Position numbers and translations under genes: made by a program
Notes under the pieces: generated by a model
The model's database searches: none
The model's input: the letters and a program-made list of their open reading frames with translations, nothing else
What the model was told of the DNA's origin: nothing
Shown here: positions 1 to 13,658 of the stretch, piece by piece
How the letters are laid out: every line of letters begins with the position of its first letter
Position numbering within the stretch: position 1 is the first letter of the stretch
Assembly: GCA_028564705.1 (NCBI GenBank)
Contig: JAPXFQ010000816.1
Coordinates: 186,001-250,000, forward strand
Direction of reading: 5' to 3'
Origin: Apricaphanius iberus
Lineage: Eukaryota; Chordata; Actinopteri; Cyprinodontiformes; Aphaniidae
DNA length: 64,000 bases

Positions 1-3000
1 ACAATATGACACCAGATGTTTAGTTTATTTCCACTTTGACATTAACGGTTAGTGATATTCTTACAATATGACTCCAGATGTATAGTCTATTTCCACTTTA
101 TGCCATCAACTATTACGCTTATTATTACAATTTGATTCCAAATTTTTAGTTTATTTCCACTTCATGACATCAGCGATAACTCATATTACAATATGACACC
201 AGATGTTTAGTTTATTTCTACTTTATGAAATCAGCTGTTACTCTTATTATTACAATATGACTCCAGATGTTTAGTTTATTTTCACGTTATGTCATCAGCG
301 ATAACTCATATTACAATATGACACCAGATGTTTAGTATATTTCCACTTTATGACATCAGCTGTTACTCCTATTATTACAATATGACTCCAGATGTTTCGT
401 TCATTTCCACTTTACGACATCAGCTGTTACGCTCATTATTACAATTTGATTCCAGATGTTTAGTTTATATCCAGTTCATGACATCAGCGATAACTCATAT
501 TACAATATGACACCAGATGTTTAGTTTATTTCTACTTTATGACATTAGCTGTTACGCTTATTATTACAATATGACTCCAGATGTTTAGTTTATTTCCACG
601 TTATGTCATCAGCAATAACTAATATTACAAGATGACACCAGATGTTTACTATATTTCCACTTTATGGCATTAGCTGTTACACTTATGATTACAATATATC
701 TCCAGATATTTAACTTATTTCCACTTTATGACATCAAATACTACTCTTATTATTATATTATGACTCCAGATATTTAGTTTATTTCCACTTTATGACATCA
801 ACTGTTACGCTTATTATTACAATTTGATTCCAGATGTTTAGTTTATATCCAGTTCATGACATCAGCGATAACTCATATCACACTATGACACCAGATGTTT
901 AGTTTATTTCTACTTTATGACATCAAGCTGTTACTCTTATTATTACAATATGACTCCAGATGTTTAGTTTATTTCCACTTTATGGCATCAGCGATAACAC
1001 ATATTACAATATGACTCCTGATGTATAGTTTATTTCTACTTTATGACATCAGCTGTTACGCTTATTATTACAATATGACTCCAGATGTTTAGTTTATTTC
1101 CACGTTATGTCATCAGCTGTTACACTTATTATTACAATATGACTCCAGATGTTTAGTTTATTTCCACGTTATGTCATCAGCTATAACTCCTATTACAGTA
1201 TGACACCAGATGTTTAGTATATTTCCACTTTATGACATCAGCTGTTACTCTTATTATTAAAATATGACTCCAGATGTTTAGTTTATTTCCACGTTATGAC
1301 ATCAGCGATAACTCATATTACAATATGACACCAGATGTTTAGTTTATTTCCACTTTGACATTAACGGTTAGTGATATTCTTACAATATGACTCCAGATGT
1401 ATAGTCTATTTCCACTTTATGCCATCAACTATTACGCTTATTATTACAATTTGATTCCAAATTTTTAGTTTATTTCCACTTCATGACATCAGCGATAACT
1501 CATATTACAATATGACACCAGATGTTTAGTTTATTTCTACTTTATGAAATCAGCTGTTACTCTTATTATTACAATATGACTCCAGATGTTTAGTTTATTT
1601 TCACGTTATGTCATCAGCGATAACTCATATTACAATATGACACCAGATGTTTAGTTTATTTCTACTTTATGACATTAGCTGTTACGCTTATTATTACAAT
1701 ATGACTCCAGATGTTTAGTTTATTTCCACGTTATGTCATCAGCAATAACTAATATTACAAGATGACACCAGATGTTTACTATATTTCCACTTTATGACAT
1801 CAGCTGTTACTCTTATTATTAAAATATGACTCCAGATGTTTAGTTTATTTCCACGTTATGACATCAGCGATAACTCATATTACAATATGACACCAGATGT
1901 TTAGTTTATTTCCACTTTGACATTAACGGTTAGTGATATTCTTACAATATGACTCCAGATGTATAGTCTATTTCCACTTTATGCCATCAACTATTACGCT
2001 TATTATTACAATTTGATTCCAAATGTTTAGTTTATTTCCACTTCATGACATCAGCGATAACTCATATTACAATATGACACCAGATGTTTAGTTTATTTCT
2101 ACTTTATGACATCAGCTGTTACTCTTATTATTACAATATGACTCCAGATGTTTAGTTTATTTCCACGTTATGTCATCAGCGATAACTCATATTACAATAT
2201 GACACCAGATGTTTAGTATATTTCCACTTTATGACATCAGCTGTTACTCCTATTATTACAATATGACTCCAGATGTTTCGTTCATTTCCACTTTACGACA
2301 TCAGCTGTTACGCTCATTATTACAATTTGATTCCAAATGTTTAGTTTATTTCCACTTCATGACATCAGCGATAACTCATATTACAATATGACACCAGATG
2401 TTTAGTTTATTTCTACTTTATGACATCAGCTGTTACTCTTATTATTACAATATGACTCCAGATGTTTAGTTTATTTCCACGTTATGTCATCAGCGATAAC
2501 TCATATTACAATATGACACCAGATGTTTAGTATATTTCCACTTTATGACATCAGCTGTTACTCCTATTATTACAATATGACTCCAGATGTTTCGTTCATT
2601 TCCACTTTACGACATCAGCTGTTACGCTCATTATTACAATTTGATTCCAGATGTTTAGTTTATATCCAGTTCATGACATCAGCGATAACTCATATTACAA
2701 TATGACTCCAGATGTTTAGTTTATTTCCACTTTATGACATCAGCTGTTACTCTTATTATTATATGACTCCAGATGTTTAGTTTATTTCCACTTTATGACA
2801 TCAGCGATAACTCATATTACAATATGACACCAGATCTTTAGTATATTTCCACTTTATAACATCAGCTGTTACTCTTATTATTAAAATATGACTCCAGATG
2901 TTTCGTATATTTCCAGGTTATGACATCAGCGATAACTCATATTACAATATGACACCAGATGTTTAGTTTATTTCTACTTTATGACATCAGCTGTTACTCT

Positions 3001-6000
3001 TATTATTAAAATATGACTCCAGATGTTTCGTTCATTTCCACTTTATGTCATCAGCTGTTACGCTTATTATTACAATTTGATTCCAGATGTTTAATTTATT
3101 TCCACTTCATGACATCAGTGATAACTCATATTACAATATGACTCCTGATGTTTAGTTTATTTCACTTTATGACATAAGCTGTAACGCTTATTATTACAAT
3201 TTGATTCCAGATGTTTAGTTTATTTCCACTTCATGACATCAGCGATAACTCATATTACAATATGACAGCAGATGTTTAGTTTATTTCTACTTTATGACAT
3301 CAGCTGTTACACTTATTATTACAATATGACTCCAGATGTTTAGTTTATTTCCACGTTATGACATCAGCGAAACTCATATTACAATATGACACCAGATGTT
3401 TAGTTTATTTCCACTTTATGTCATCAGCGATAACTCATATTACAACATGACACCAGATGTTTAGTTTATTTCTACTTTATGACATCAGCTGTTACTCTTA
3501 TTATTACAATATGACTCCAGATGTTTAGCTTATTTCCAATTTATGACATCAGCAATAACTAATATTACAATATGACTCCAAATGTTTAGTTTATTTCCAC
3601 TTTATGACATCAGCGATAACTCATATTACAATATGACACCAGATGTTTAGTTTATTTCTACTTTATGACATCAGCTGTTACTCTTATTATTACAATATGA
3701 CACCAGATGTTTAGTTTATTTCCACTTTATGACATCAGCGATAACTCATATTACAATATGACACCAGATGTTTAGTTTATTTCCACTTTACGACATCAGC
3801 TTTTACGCTTATTATTACAATTTGATTCCAGATGTTTAGTTTATTTCCACGTTATGTCATCGGCGATAACTCATATTATAATATGACACCAGATGTTTAG
3901 TATATTTCCACTTTATGACATCAACTATTACGTTTATTATTACAATATGACTCCAGATGTTTAGTTTATTTCCATTTTATGACATCAGCTGTTACTCTTA
4001 TTATTACAATATGACTCCAGATGTTTAGTTTATTTCCACTTTATGACATCAGCGATAACTCATATTACAATATGACTCCAGATGTTTGGATTATTTCCAC
4101 TTTATGACATCAACTATTACGTTTATTATTACAATTTGATTCCAGCTGTTTAACTTATTTCCACTTTGTGACATCAACTATTAGTCTTATTATTACAATT
4201 TGATTCCAGATGTTTAGTTTATATCCAGTTCATGACATTAGCGATAACTCATATTACAATATGACACCAGATGTTTAGTTTATTTCTATTTTATGACATC
4301 AGCTGTTACTCTTATTATTACAATATGACTCCAGATGTTTAGTTTATTTCCAATTTATGACATCAGCAATAACTCATATTACAATATGACTCCAGATGTT
4401 TAACTTATTTCCACTTTGTGACATCAACTATTATGCTTATTATTACATTTTGATTCCAGATGTTTAGTTTATATCCAGTTCATGACATCAGCGATAACTC
4501 ATATTACAATATGACACCAGATGTTTAGTATATTTCCACTTTATGATATCAGCTGTTACTCTTATTATTAAAATATGACTCCATATGTTTCATTCATTTA
4601 CACTTTACGACATCAGCTGTTACTCTTATTATTACAATTTGGTTCCAGGTGTTTAGTTTATTTCCACTTCATGACATCAGTGATAACTCATATTACAATA
4701 TGACACCAGATGTTTAGTTTATTTCCACTTTATGTCATCAGCGATAACTCATATTACAATATGACACCAGATGTTTAGTTTATTTCTACTTTATGACATC
4801 AGCTGTTACTCTTATTATTACAATATGACTCCAGATGTTTAGTTTATTTCCAATTTATGACATCAGCAATAACTCGATATTACAATATGACTCCAGATGT
4901 TTAGTTTATTTCCACTTTATGACATCAGCGATAACTCATATTACAATATTACACCAGATGTTTAGTTTATTTCCACTTTGACATTAGCGGTTCGTGATAT
5001 TCTTACAACATGACTCCAGCTGTTTAATTTATTTCCACTTTATGACATCAACTATTATGCTTATTATTACAATTTGATTCCAGATGTTTAGTTTATATCC
5101 AGTTCATGACATCAGCGATAACTCATATTACAATATGACAAAAGATGTTTAGTTTATTTCCACTTTGACATTAGCTGTTACTCTTATTATTAAAATATGA
5201 CTCCAGATGTTTCGTTCATTTCCACTTTACGACATCAGCTGTTACGCTTATTATTACAATTTTGTTCCAGATGTTTAGTTTATTTTACTTCATGACATAA
5301 GCTGTTACGCTTATTATTATAATTTTATACCAGATGTTTAGTTTATTTCCACTTCATGACATCAGCGATAACTCATATTACAATATGACACCAGATGTTT
5401 AGTTTATTTCTACTTTATGACATCAGCTGTTACTCTTATTATTACAATATGACTCCAGATGTTTAGTTTATTTCCAATTTATGACATCAGCAATAACTCA
5501 TATTACAATATGACTCCAGATGTTTAGTTTATTTCCACTTTATGACATCAGCGATAACTCATATTACAATATGACACCAGATGTTTAGTTTATTTCCACT
5601 TTGACATTAGCGGTTCGTGATATTCTTACAATATGACTCCAGATGTTTCGTTCATTTCCACTTTACGACATCAGCTTTTACGCTTATTATTACAATTTGA
5701 TTCCAGATGTTTAGTTTATTTCCACGTTATGTCATCAGCGATAACTCATATTACAATATGACACCAGATGTTTAGTATATTTCCACTTTATAACATCAGC
5801 TGTTACTCTTATTATTAAAATATGACTCCAGATGTTTCGTTTATTTCCACGTTATGACATCAGCGTTAACTCATATTACAATATGACACCAGATGTTTAG
5901 TTTATTTCCACTTTATGTCATCAGCGATAACTCATATTACAATATGACACCAGATGTTTAGTTTATTTCTACTTTATGACATCAGCTGTTACTCTTATTA

Positions 6001-9000
6001 TTACAATATGACTCCAGATGTTTAGTTTATTTCCAATTTATGACATCAGCAATAACTCATATTACAATATGACTCCAGATGTTTAGTTTATTTCCACTTT
6101 ATGAATATAACTATTATGCTTATTATTACAATTTGATTCCAGATGTTTAGTTTATATCCAGTTCATGACATCAGCGATAACTCATATTACAATATGACAC
6201 CAGATGTTTAGTTTATTTCTACTTTATTACATCAGCTGTTACTCTTATTATTAAAATATGACTCCAGATGTTTCGTTCATTTCCACTTTATGACATCAGC
6301 GATAACTCATATTACAATATGACACCAGATGTTTAGTATATTTCTATTTAATTACATCAGCTGTTACACATATTATTAAAATAGACTCCACATGATGCAA
6401 AATACCACTTATGACATCAGCGATAACTCATATTACAATATGACACCAGATGTTTAGTTTATTTCCAATTTGACATTAGCGGTTCGTGATATTCTTACAA
6501 TATGACTCCAGATGTTTCGTTCATTTCCACTTTACGACATCAGCTTTTACGCTTATTATTACAATTTGATTCCAGATGTTTAGTTTATTTCCACGTTATG
6601 TCATCAGCGATAACTCATATTACAATATGACACCAGATGTTTAGTATATTTCCACTTTATAACATCAGCTGTTACTCTTATTATTAAAATATGACTCCAG
6701 ATGTTTCGTTTATTTCCACGTTATGACATCAGCGATAACTCATATTACAATATGACACCAGATGTTTAGTTTATTTCTACTTTATGACATCAGCCTTTAC
6801 TCTTATTATTAAAATATGACTCCAGATGTTTCGTTCATTTCCACTTTATGTCATCAGCTGTTACGCTTATTATTACAATTTGATTCCAGATGTTTAGTTT
6901 ATTTCCACTTCATGACATCAGTGATAACTCATATTACAATATGACTCCTGATGTTTAGTTTATTTCACTTTATGACATAAGCTGTAACGCTTATTATTAT
7001 AATTTGATTCCAGATGTTTAGTTTATTTCCACGTTATGACATCAGCGATAAATCATATTACAATATGACACCAGATGTTTAGTTTATTTCTACTTTATGA
7101 CATCAGCTGTTACTCTTATTATTACAATATGACACCAGATGTTTAGTTTATTTCTACTTGATGACATCAGCTATTACGCTTATTATTACAATTTGATTCC
7201 AGATGTTTAGTTTATTTCCACTTCATGACATCAGTGATAACTCATATTACAATATGACTCCAGATGTTTAGTTTATTTCCACTTTATGACATCAGCTGTT
7301 ACTCTTATTATTACAATATGACTCCAGATGTTTAGTTTATTTTACTTCATGACATAAGCTGTTACGCTTATTATTACAATTTGGTTCCAGATGTTTAGTT
7401 TATATCCAGTTCATGACATCAGTGATAACTCATATTACAATATGACTCCAGATGTTTAGTTTATTTCCACTTTATGACATCAGCTGTTACTCTTATTATT
7501 ACAATATGACTCCAGATGTTTAGTTTATTTTACTTCATGACATAAGCTGTTACGCTTATTATTACAATTTGGTTCCAGATGTTTAGTTTATATCCAGTTC
7601 ATGACATCAGTGATAACTCATATTACAATATGACTCCAGATGTTTAGTTTATTTCCACTTTATGACATCAGCTGTTACTCTTATTATTACAATATGACTC
7701 CAGATGTTTAGTTTATTTCCACGTTATGACATCAGCGATAACTCATATTACAATATGACACCAGATGTTTAGTTTATTTCCACTTTATGTCATCAGCGAT
7801 AACTCATATTACAACATGACACCAGATGTTTAGTTTATTTCTACTTATGCATCAGCTGTTACTCTTAATATTACAATATGACACCAGATGTTTAGTTTAT
7901 TTCCACTTTATGACATCAGCGATAACTCATATTACAATATGACTCCAGCTGTTTAATTTATTTCCACTTTATGACATCAACTATTATGCTTATTATTACA
8001 ATTTGATTCCAGATGTTTAGTTTATATCCAGTTCATGACATCAGCGATAACTCATATTACAATATGACACCAGATGTTTAGTTTATTTCCACTTTGACAT
8101 TAGCGGTTCGTGATATTCTTACAACATGACTCCAGCTGTTTAATTTATTTCCACTTCATGACATCAGTGATAACTCATATTACAATATGACACCAGATGT
8201 TTAGTATATTTCCACTTTATGACATCAGCTGTTACGCTTATTATTACAATTTGGTTCCAGATGTTTAGTTTATTTTACTTCATGACATAAGCTGTTACGC
8301 TTATTATTATAATTTTATACCAGATGTTTAGTTTATTTCCACTTCATGACATCAGCAATAACTCATATTACAATATGACACCAGATGTTTAGTTTATTTC
8401 TACTTTATGACATCAACTGTTACTCTTATTATTACAATATGACTCCAGATGTTTAGTTTATTTCCACTTTATGACATCAGCAATAACTCATATTACAATA
8501 TGACTCCAGATGTTTAGTTTATTTCCACTTTATGACATCAGCTGTTACTCTTATTATTACAATTTGACTCCAGATGTTCAGTTTATTTCCACGTTATGAC
8601 ATCAGCGATAACTCATATTACAATATGACACCAGATGTTTAGTTTATGTCCACTTTATGACATCAGCGATAACTCATATTACAATATGACACCAGATGTT
8701 TAGTTTATTTCTACTTGATGACATCAGCTATTACGCTTATTATTACAATTTGATTCCAGATGTTTAGTTTATTTCCACTTCATGACATCAGTGATAACTC
8801 ATATTACAATATGACTCCAGATGTTTAGATTATTTCCACTTTATGACATCAACTATTACGTTTATTATTACAATTTGATTCCAGCTGTTTAACTTATTTC
8901 CACTTTGTGACATCAACTATTATGCTTATTATTACAATTTGATTCCAGATGTTTAGTTTATATCCAGTTCATGACATCAGCGATAACTCATATTACAATA

Positions 9001-10002
9001 TGACACCAGGTGTTTAGTTTATTTCTACTTTATAACATCAGCTGTTACTCTTATTATTACAATATGACTCCAGATGTTTAGTTTATTTCCAATTTATGAC
9101 ATCAGCAATAACTCATATTACAATATGACTCCAGATGTTTATGATTATTTCCACTTTATGACATCAACTATTACGTTTATTATTACAATTTGATTCCAGC
9201 TGTTTAACTTATTTCCACTTTGTGACATCAACTATTATGCTTATTATTACATTTTGATTCCAGATGTTTAGTTTATATCCAGTTCATGACATCAGCGATA
9301 ACTCATATTACAATATGACACCAGATGTTTAGTATATTTCCACTTTATGATATCAGCTGTTACTCTTATTATTACAAAATGACAGCAGATGTTTAGTTTA
9401 TTTCTACTTTATGACATCAGCTGTTACTCTTATTATTACAATATGACTCCAGATGTTTAGTTTATTTCCACTTTATGACATCAGCAATAACTCACATTAC
9501 AATATGACTCCAGATGTTTGGTTTATTTCCACTTTTTGACATCAGCGATAACTCATATTACAATATGACACCAGATGTTTAGTTTATTTCCACTTTTTGA
9601 CATCAGCGATAACTCATATTACAATATGACACCAGATGTGTAGTTTATTTCCACTTTGACATTAGCGGTTAGTGATATTCTTACAATATGACTCCAGCTG
9701 TTTAGTTTATTTCCACTTTATGACATCAACTATTACGCTTATTATTACAATTTGATTCCATATGTTTAGTTTATATCCAGTTCATGACATCAGCGATAAC
9801 TCATATTACAATATGACACCAGATGTTTAGTTTATTTCTACTTTATGACATCAGCTGTTACTCTTATTATTACAATATGACTCCAGATGTTTAGTTTATT
9901 TCCACTTTGACATTAGCGGGTAGTGATATTCTTACAATATGACTCCAGATGTTTAGTTTATTTCTACTTTATGACATAAGCTGTTACTCTTATTGTTACA
10001 AT
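1..10002. repeat. Satellite array of alternating ~64-bp and ~61-bp monomers
   Basis: About 160 head-to-tail monomers fill this stretch and run off the left edge. Most begin acaatatgac, continue ccagatgtttagtttatt and end in one of two ways: a 64-bp type ending ctgttactcttattatt and a 61-bp type ending cgataactcatatt. A rarer 62-bp type has a deletion (gacattagcgg, then gtgatattctt). The two main types often alternate, giving a dimer of about 125 bp. Segmental duplications sit on top: positions 1-310 reappear at 1,320 with the same private variants, 328-510 recurs near 2,209, and a five-monomer 314-bp unit repeats at 2,209 and 2,523. Short open frames across monomers are an accident of the repeat. 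AT-rich satellites of this size are common in heterochromatin; a centromeric or pericentromeric role is inference only. Confidence 0.97.
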
Positions 10003-10253
10003 GGGTGACTGTGGCTCAGTGGTAGAGTAGTTGGCTTACAATCGGAGGGTCGTAGGTTCGATTCCAGCTTCCTCCAGTCACATGTCAATGTGCCCCTGGG
10101 CAAGGCACTTAACCCCCAAATTCTACATTGTCCTACCGAGCCATGTTGGGTGTCGGTGTATGAATGCGAGTATGATTGGGTGAATGCGGCTTCAATGTAA
10201 AGCGCTTTGAGTGGTCAATATGACTAGAAAAGCACTATATAAGTCCAGTCCAT
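10003..10253 (+). mobile_element. tRNA-derived SINE inserted in the satellite
   Basis: The head is tRNA-like, with an A-box-like segment (tggctcagtggtagag) and a B-box-like segment (ggttcgattcc). The body holds the conserved gcccctgggcaaggcactt block and ends aaagcgctttgagtgg and actatataagtccag, the arrangement of abundant percomorph SINEs. The 7-bp satellite string ttacaat occurs just before (9,996-10,002) and at the 3' edge (10,254-10,260), as expected for a target-site duplication. The satellite continues on the far side in the same register. It would have been transcribed by RNA polymerase III and moved by a LINE. Confidence 0.92.
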
Positions 10254-10710
10254 TTACAATATGACTCCAGATGTTTAGTTTATTTCCACTTTATGACATC
10301 AGCGATAACTCATATTACAATATGACACCAGATGTTAAGTTTATTTCCACTTTGACATTAGCGGGGAGTGATATTCTTACAATATGACTCCAGATGTTTA
10401 GTTTATTTCCACTTTATGACATCAGCGATTACTCATATTACAATATGACACCAGATTTTTAGTTTATTTCTACTTTATGACATCAGCTGTTACTTTTAAT
10501 ATTGCAATATGACTCCAGATGTTTATTTTATTTCCATTTCATGACATGCGCTGTTACTCTTATTATTACAATATGACTCCAGATGTTTAGTTTATTTCCA
10601 CTTTATGACATAAACTGTTACTCTTATTATTACAATATGACTCCAGATGTTTAGTTGATTTCCGCTGTACGACATCAGCTGTTACCCTTATTATTACAAT
10701 ATGACACCAC
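10254..10710. repeat. Satellite continuation between SINE and Harbinger element
   Basis: About seven further monomers of the same satellite, more diverged than those in the body of the array (for example ttgatttccgctgtacg in the last one). The run stops inside a monomer where the Harbinger element begins. Confidence 0.95.
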
Positions 10711-12235
10711 GGGCCGTATTCACAAAGACTCTTATCTTACTAGGTGTTACTCCAAACTCGTGCTAAAAGGTCTTACGTAGGTGTTGTCGTCTAAAACCTA
10801 TTCACAAACGCACTAAGAGCTTCTTTTACGTAGGAGAAGAGTAGCTAAGAGGGACGTCCCGTTGCTATGGAAAACGTCATTTGACACATGTGAAACCAGG
10901 AAATGGAAAACCTATGAACAGCGCAAATAGCAGAAATAATGTATGATGACATATTTGTGTCGGCCACAAGACTGATACTTTATACAACTTACACACAATA
11001 GCCTAGAGGGTGAAGTTTAAAAACGAAAAACTGTGAAATGCATCATATTACTCTGCCTAACGCCTGCTGAAAGCTGGGATAAGCTCCAGCCACACACACC
11101 CCCTACGCGACCCTGAATTGGATTAAAGATAGATAATGGATGGATGGATGGATGCATCATATTAAGGGAGTGATTGCAAGTAGGCTGTAAACAATTAGGC
11201 TGTCTAATAAGCACATCAGTCACATCTTAAATAGACCCCCCCACTACCATGAAAAGCACCTTGTGAACTGAATAAAAATTAGTGGCAAGAAAAAAAGCAA
11301 GGAAACCTAGCTGTTCGCGGACCAATTATTACTACTGGCACAGTTGGTACTGGAAAGGAGGACGGTACTCAAAGGGCGATTTGGAGCCGGGATTACGAAT
11401 AAGAAGAAAAGGGAGACATGGGTGGACCCAGCTCATTTAGCCAGAATGTCAAGTATATTAGAACAAATGTCTGAATGATCACTGAATCACTTAATTTTCT
11501 TAATTCTATTTATTCTTTTGTACTGTTATTTGATATGGATAAATTACATTGTCCGGAATAAATATATATATATATGTCTTTGCAGTCAAAAACAATCTGT
11601 GTGTTTATGGAGTGACATCTTTTCCTATTTACATAAACATCCTCATCTAGTGATGGCGCAATTATTTTGATATGTGTGCCATCCACAGCTCCGACCACCC
11701 CCGGCATCCCTGCAATCGCCATAAAATTGGCTTTAATTCGATTCAGTTGCTGTATGTCTGATCGGAAACGGACGATTTGTTGGATAATGTGTGGTCGACA
11801 GAGCGCTTTAAGAGTTTGGTGGATTGATCCGCTGATAGATGGTTGTGATATACCCAAGTCGTCCGCGTTACAAAGTTGCATTTTCCCTGCGGCTAAATAT
11901 CTTAGCGTCGCTAAACTTTTAATTTCTGGACTGATCGGGTTGTTATACGTTTTGTTGGAGACGTGATGGCATCCCGCACCAAGTTCAAAACCTTCACGAT
12001 CGTTTTGGGAGTCTTTGTGAATAGGTCTTAGGGAGTTAGAAGTCCTCTCGATTTCTCTTAAGGACTCCCAGACTTAGGAGCAACTTTTAGGCCTAAAAGT
12101 GGTTGTGAATTACTTTTATCTTAAGAAACTAGGAGCCCTTAATTTAGTAGTGACACGCCCACATTTTTTAGAAGCTACTCCTAAATTCGCCAGTTATGAC
12201 CTACTTTTAGCCCTAAGATTCTTTGTGAATACGGC
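10711..12235 (-). mobile_element. PIF/Harbinger DNA transposon, decayed
   Basis: The element interrupts a satellite monomer, which resumes at about 12,236. Both ends carry the inverted repeat gccgtattcacaaaga (left at about 10,713; the complement at the right end ends near 12,235). Subterminal stretches on both sides are rich in related octamers such as cttacgtag and ctaagag. The interior carries a HARBI1-type nuclease remnant on the minus strand. I could not fix the 3-bp target duplication because the flanking monomer is diverged. The usual second Myb-like gene was not recognised, so the copy looks non-autonomous. Confidence 0.88.
11510..11980 (-). pseudogene. HARBI1-like DDE nuclease fragment (PIF/Harbinger transposase)
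   Basis: The longest open piece (11,510-11,881) starts at an internal Met. The same frame stays open upstream to about 11,980 and reads like the helical region that precedes the nuclease in HARBI1 proteins (LATLRYLAAGK, then LGISQPSISGSIHQ). It then gives the diagnostic block GVVGAVDGTHIKI with the first catalytic Asp, and the conserved NRK.CHSINTQIVFDC segment. After that the frame runs into a TATA-repeat tract and a stop. The second and third catalytic acidic residues are absent. At roughly 155 residues it is less than half of a normal transposase of about 350 residues. Its role would have been to cut and rejoin the Harbinger ends; this copy cannot. Confidence 0.87.
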
Positions 12236-12359
12236 ATCTAAAGTTTAATTTATTTCCACTTTATGACATCAGTTACTACTCTTATTATTACAATATGACT
12301 CCAGATGTTTTTTTTTTACCTTATGACATCAGCTGTTACTATTTTGATTACATTATGAC
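12236..12359. repeat. Satellite remnant between two transposons
   Basis: Two diverged monomers are recognisable from the ttatttccactttatgacatcag and attacaatatgactccagatg landmarks. The stretch ends in attatgac (12,352-12,359), the left copy of the hAT target duplication. Confidence 0.9.
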
Positions 12360-12958
12360 CAGTGTTGGGAGTAATGCATTACAAAAGTAATGAGTTACAG
12401 GAATATATTACTTTTTTCAGTAACTGAGTAGTGTAAATACAACAGACCAAATCAAGTTAGAAAACATAGAACAAGATCTACCTCCTCTTGCTCAAAACTA
12501 AAACATCAAAGAATCAGGACGTCTGAGGAAAAGATCGACTGTACATTTAAACAGCGGCATTATTCACACTGTTTTCCTAACCATCTGTTGTAAGACTTCA
12601 GACATCGGAGTCTCATCTTTGTCAACCATCTTTGTGATGAACACTTTCAGCACCTTCTTTTGATTAGATTTAACAAACATTACCATGAAATAGAAGGCAT
12701 ACAAAGGAACTTGAGACTTAATTTTAATAAAATAGTCCTAGAAATACAGTATTTGTTGTGTGACGATTGTGTAAAATGTAAATTGATAAGTTACGGTGCT
12801 TAGAAGTCGTGTTGGATATTTAAGATGTTTAGCCAAAAGTAATTTAAAGTAGTTACATTTTTCAGGCAGTAATATGTAATGCTAACATATTACATTTTTG
12901 ATATTGTAACTAGTAATGTGAAATATATTACAATTTCTTTATAACTTGCCCAACACTG
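12360..12958. mobile_element. hAT-type MITE, 599 bp, with perfect 8-bp target duplication
   Basis: The ends are cagtgttggg and its complement cccaacactg, a typical hAT terminal sequence. The element is flanked on both sides by attatgac (12,352-12,359 and 12,959-12,966), the 8-bp duplication diagnostic of hAT insertion. Further inside, both ends carry matching runs of ttac/taat motifs. No transposase-like reading frame is present, so it is a non-autonomous derivative. Confidence 0.95.
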
Positions 12959-13033
12959 ATTATGACACAAGAGTTGTAATTTTTTTACACTTTATCACAT
13001 CAACTCTTTCTATTCTTATTACAATATGACACC
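12959..13033. repeat. Right edge of the satellite array
   Basis: The last recognisable monomer pieces (acactttatcacatcaactc, then ttattacaatatgacacc) end at about 13,033. The sequence beyond has no satellite similarity, so this is the boundary of the array. Confidence 0.88.
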
Positions 13034-13212
13034 GTTGGTGTTCAAGTGCCGTTTGGTGTTTTTAACGAGCAACTCACCACAAAATTAACTGTTTTTGTTG
13101 ATAAATTGTATAAATAATTGTATAAGAGCACTGTCTACATGTCCGGTCATAATTTTATACATTTTACTTCATTTTAATCAAAATATTAATTTTGTACCAC
13201 TAAATGGATAGT

Positions 13213-13491
13213 TTAGTGCCCCCCGCCTGTTAAAAAATACACTGCACTGGAATTCACTTGAATTGGCATCATGCATTGGTAACGGCTCCTTTCGGGTTTC
13301 GGACATAGGGTTTGATTAGTGACGACAGCAGTCCGGCCGTGGTGGGATATATAAGACGTGCGGTCTCGGCCACTGCTCCGTAGTAATGTGCTATTAACTG
13401 CCTGCAGCACAAAAGGATTTAGAACAATTTGCTCAAAATCTGGGTGCTCCGTTATGCAGGTGGTTACCCCTACTTGCAGACAGTTACACAT
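13213..13491 (-). pseudogene. Fragment resembling the P2X7-type C-terminal (ballast) domain
   Basis: The minus-strand frame contains the block CITEHPDFEQIVLNPFVLQ. This resembles the conserved segment of the P2X7 cytoplasmic C-terminal domain, which in fish also occurs as a stand-alone domain in many repeated genes. What follows does not continue the expected Trp-Cys-Trp-rich end of that domain, and the cysteine-rich start is not recognisable upstream, so only about 25 to 30 residues are credible. The family's zinc- and nucleotide-binding role cannot apply to a fragment this short. Domain assignment is from memory of the family pattern; an accidental match is less likely but possible. Confidence 0.5.
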
Positions 13492-13658
13492 TACCTATGA
13501 AAAAGGGCTAACAGTTCATTTTTTGTGCAATAATTGTGATGATGTGAAAAGTTGTTTTTCACATTCCTGAATGATTTTGTTGTTATGCTTAGATACTGTA
13601 TTTATACCTTGGGCATCTCTCTACAACACACATTTTCTGTTGCGGACAATGACGTACA

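Noticed and set aside
328..2705. Three near-identical 60-residue open frames in the satellite
   Set aside because: They are the same five-monomer stretch read in one frame; their copies differ as the DNA does, there is no start context, and neighbouring monomers carry stops.
1..10002. CRISPR-like array of regularly spaced repeats
   Set aside because: Monomers are contiguous with no unique spacers, and the surrounding elements are vertebrate.
10003..10075. Functional tRNA gene
   Set aside because: The tRNA-like head is followed by a SINE body and flanked by a target duplication; the acceptor stem does not close.
12360..12958. Independent satellite variant
   Set aside because: The terminal repeat plus exact 8-bp duplication shows an inserted hAT MITE instead.
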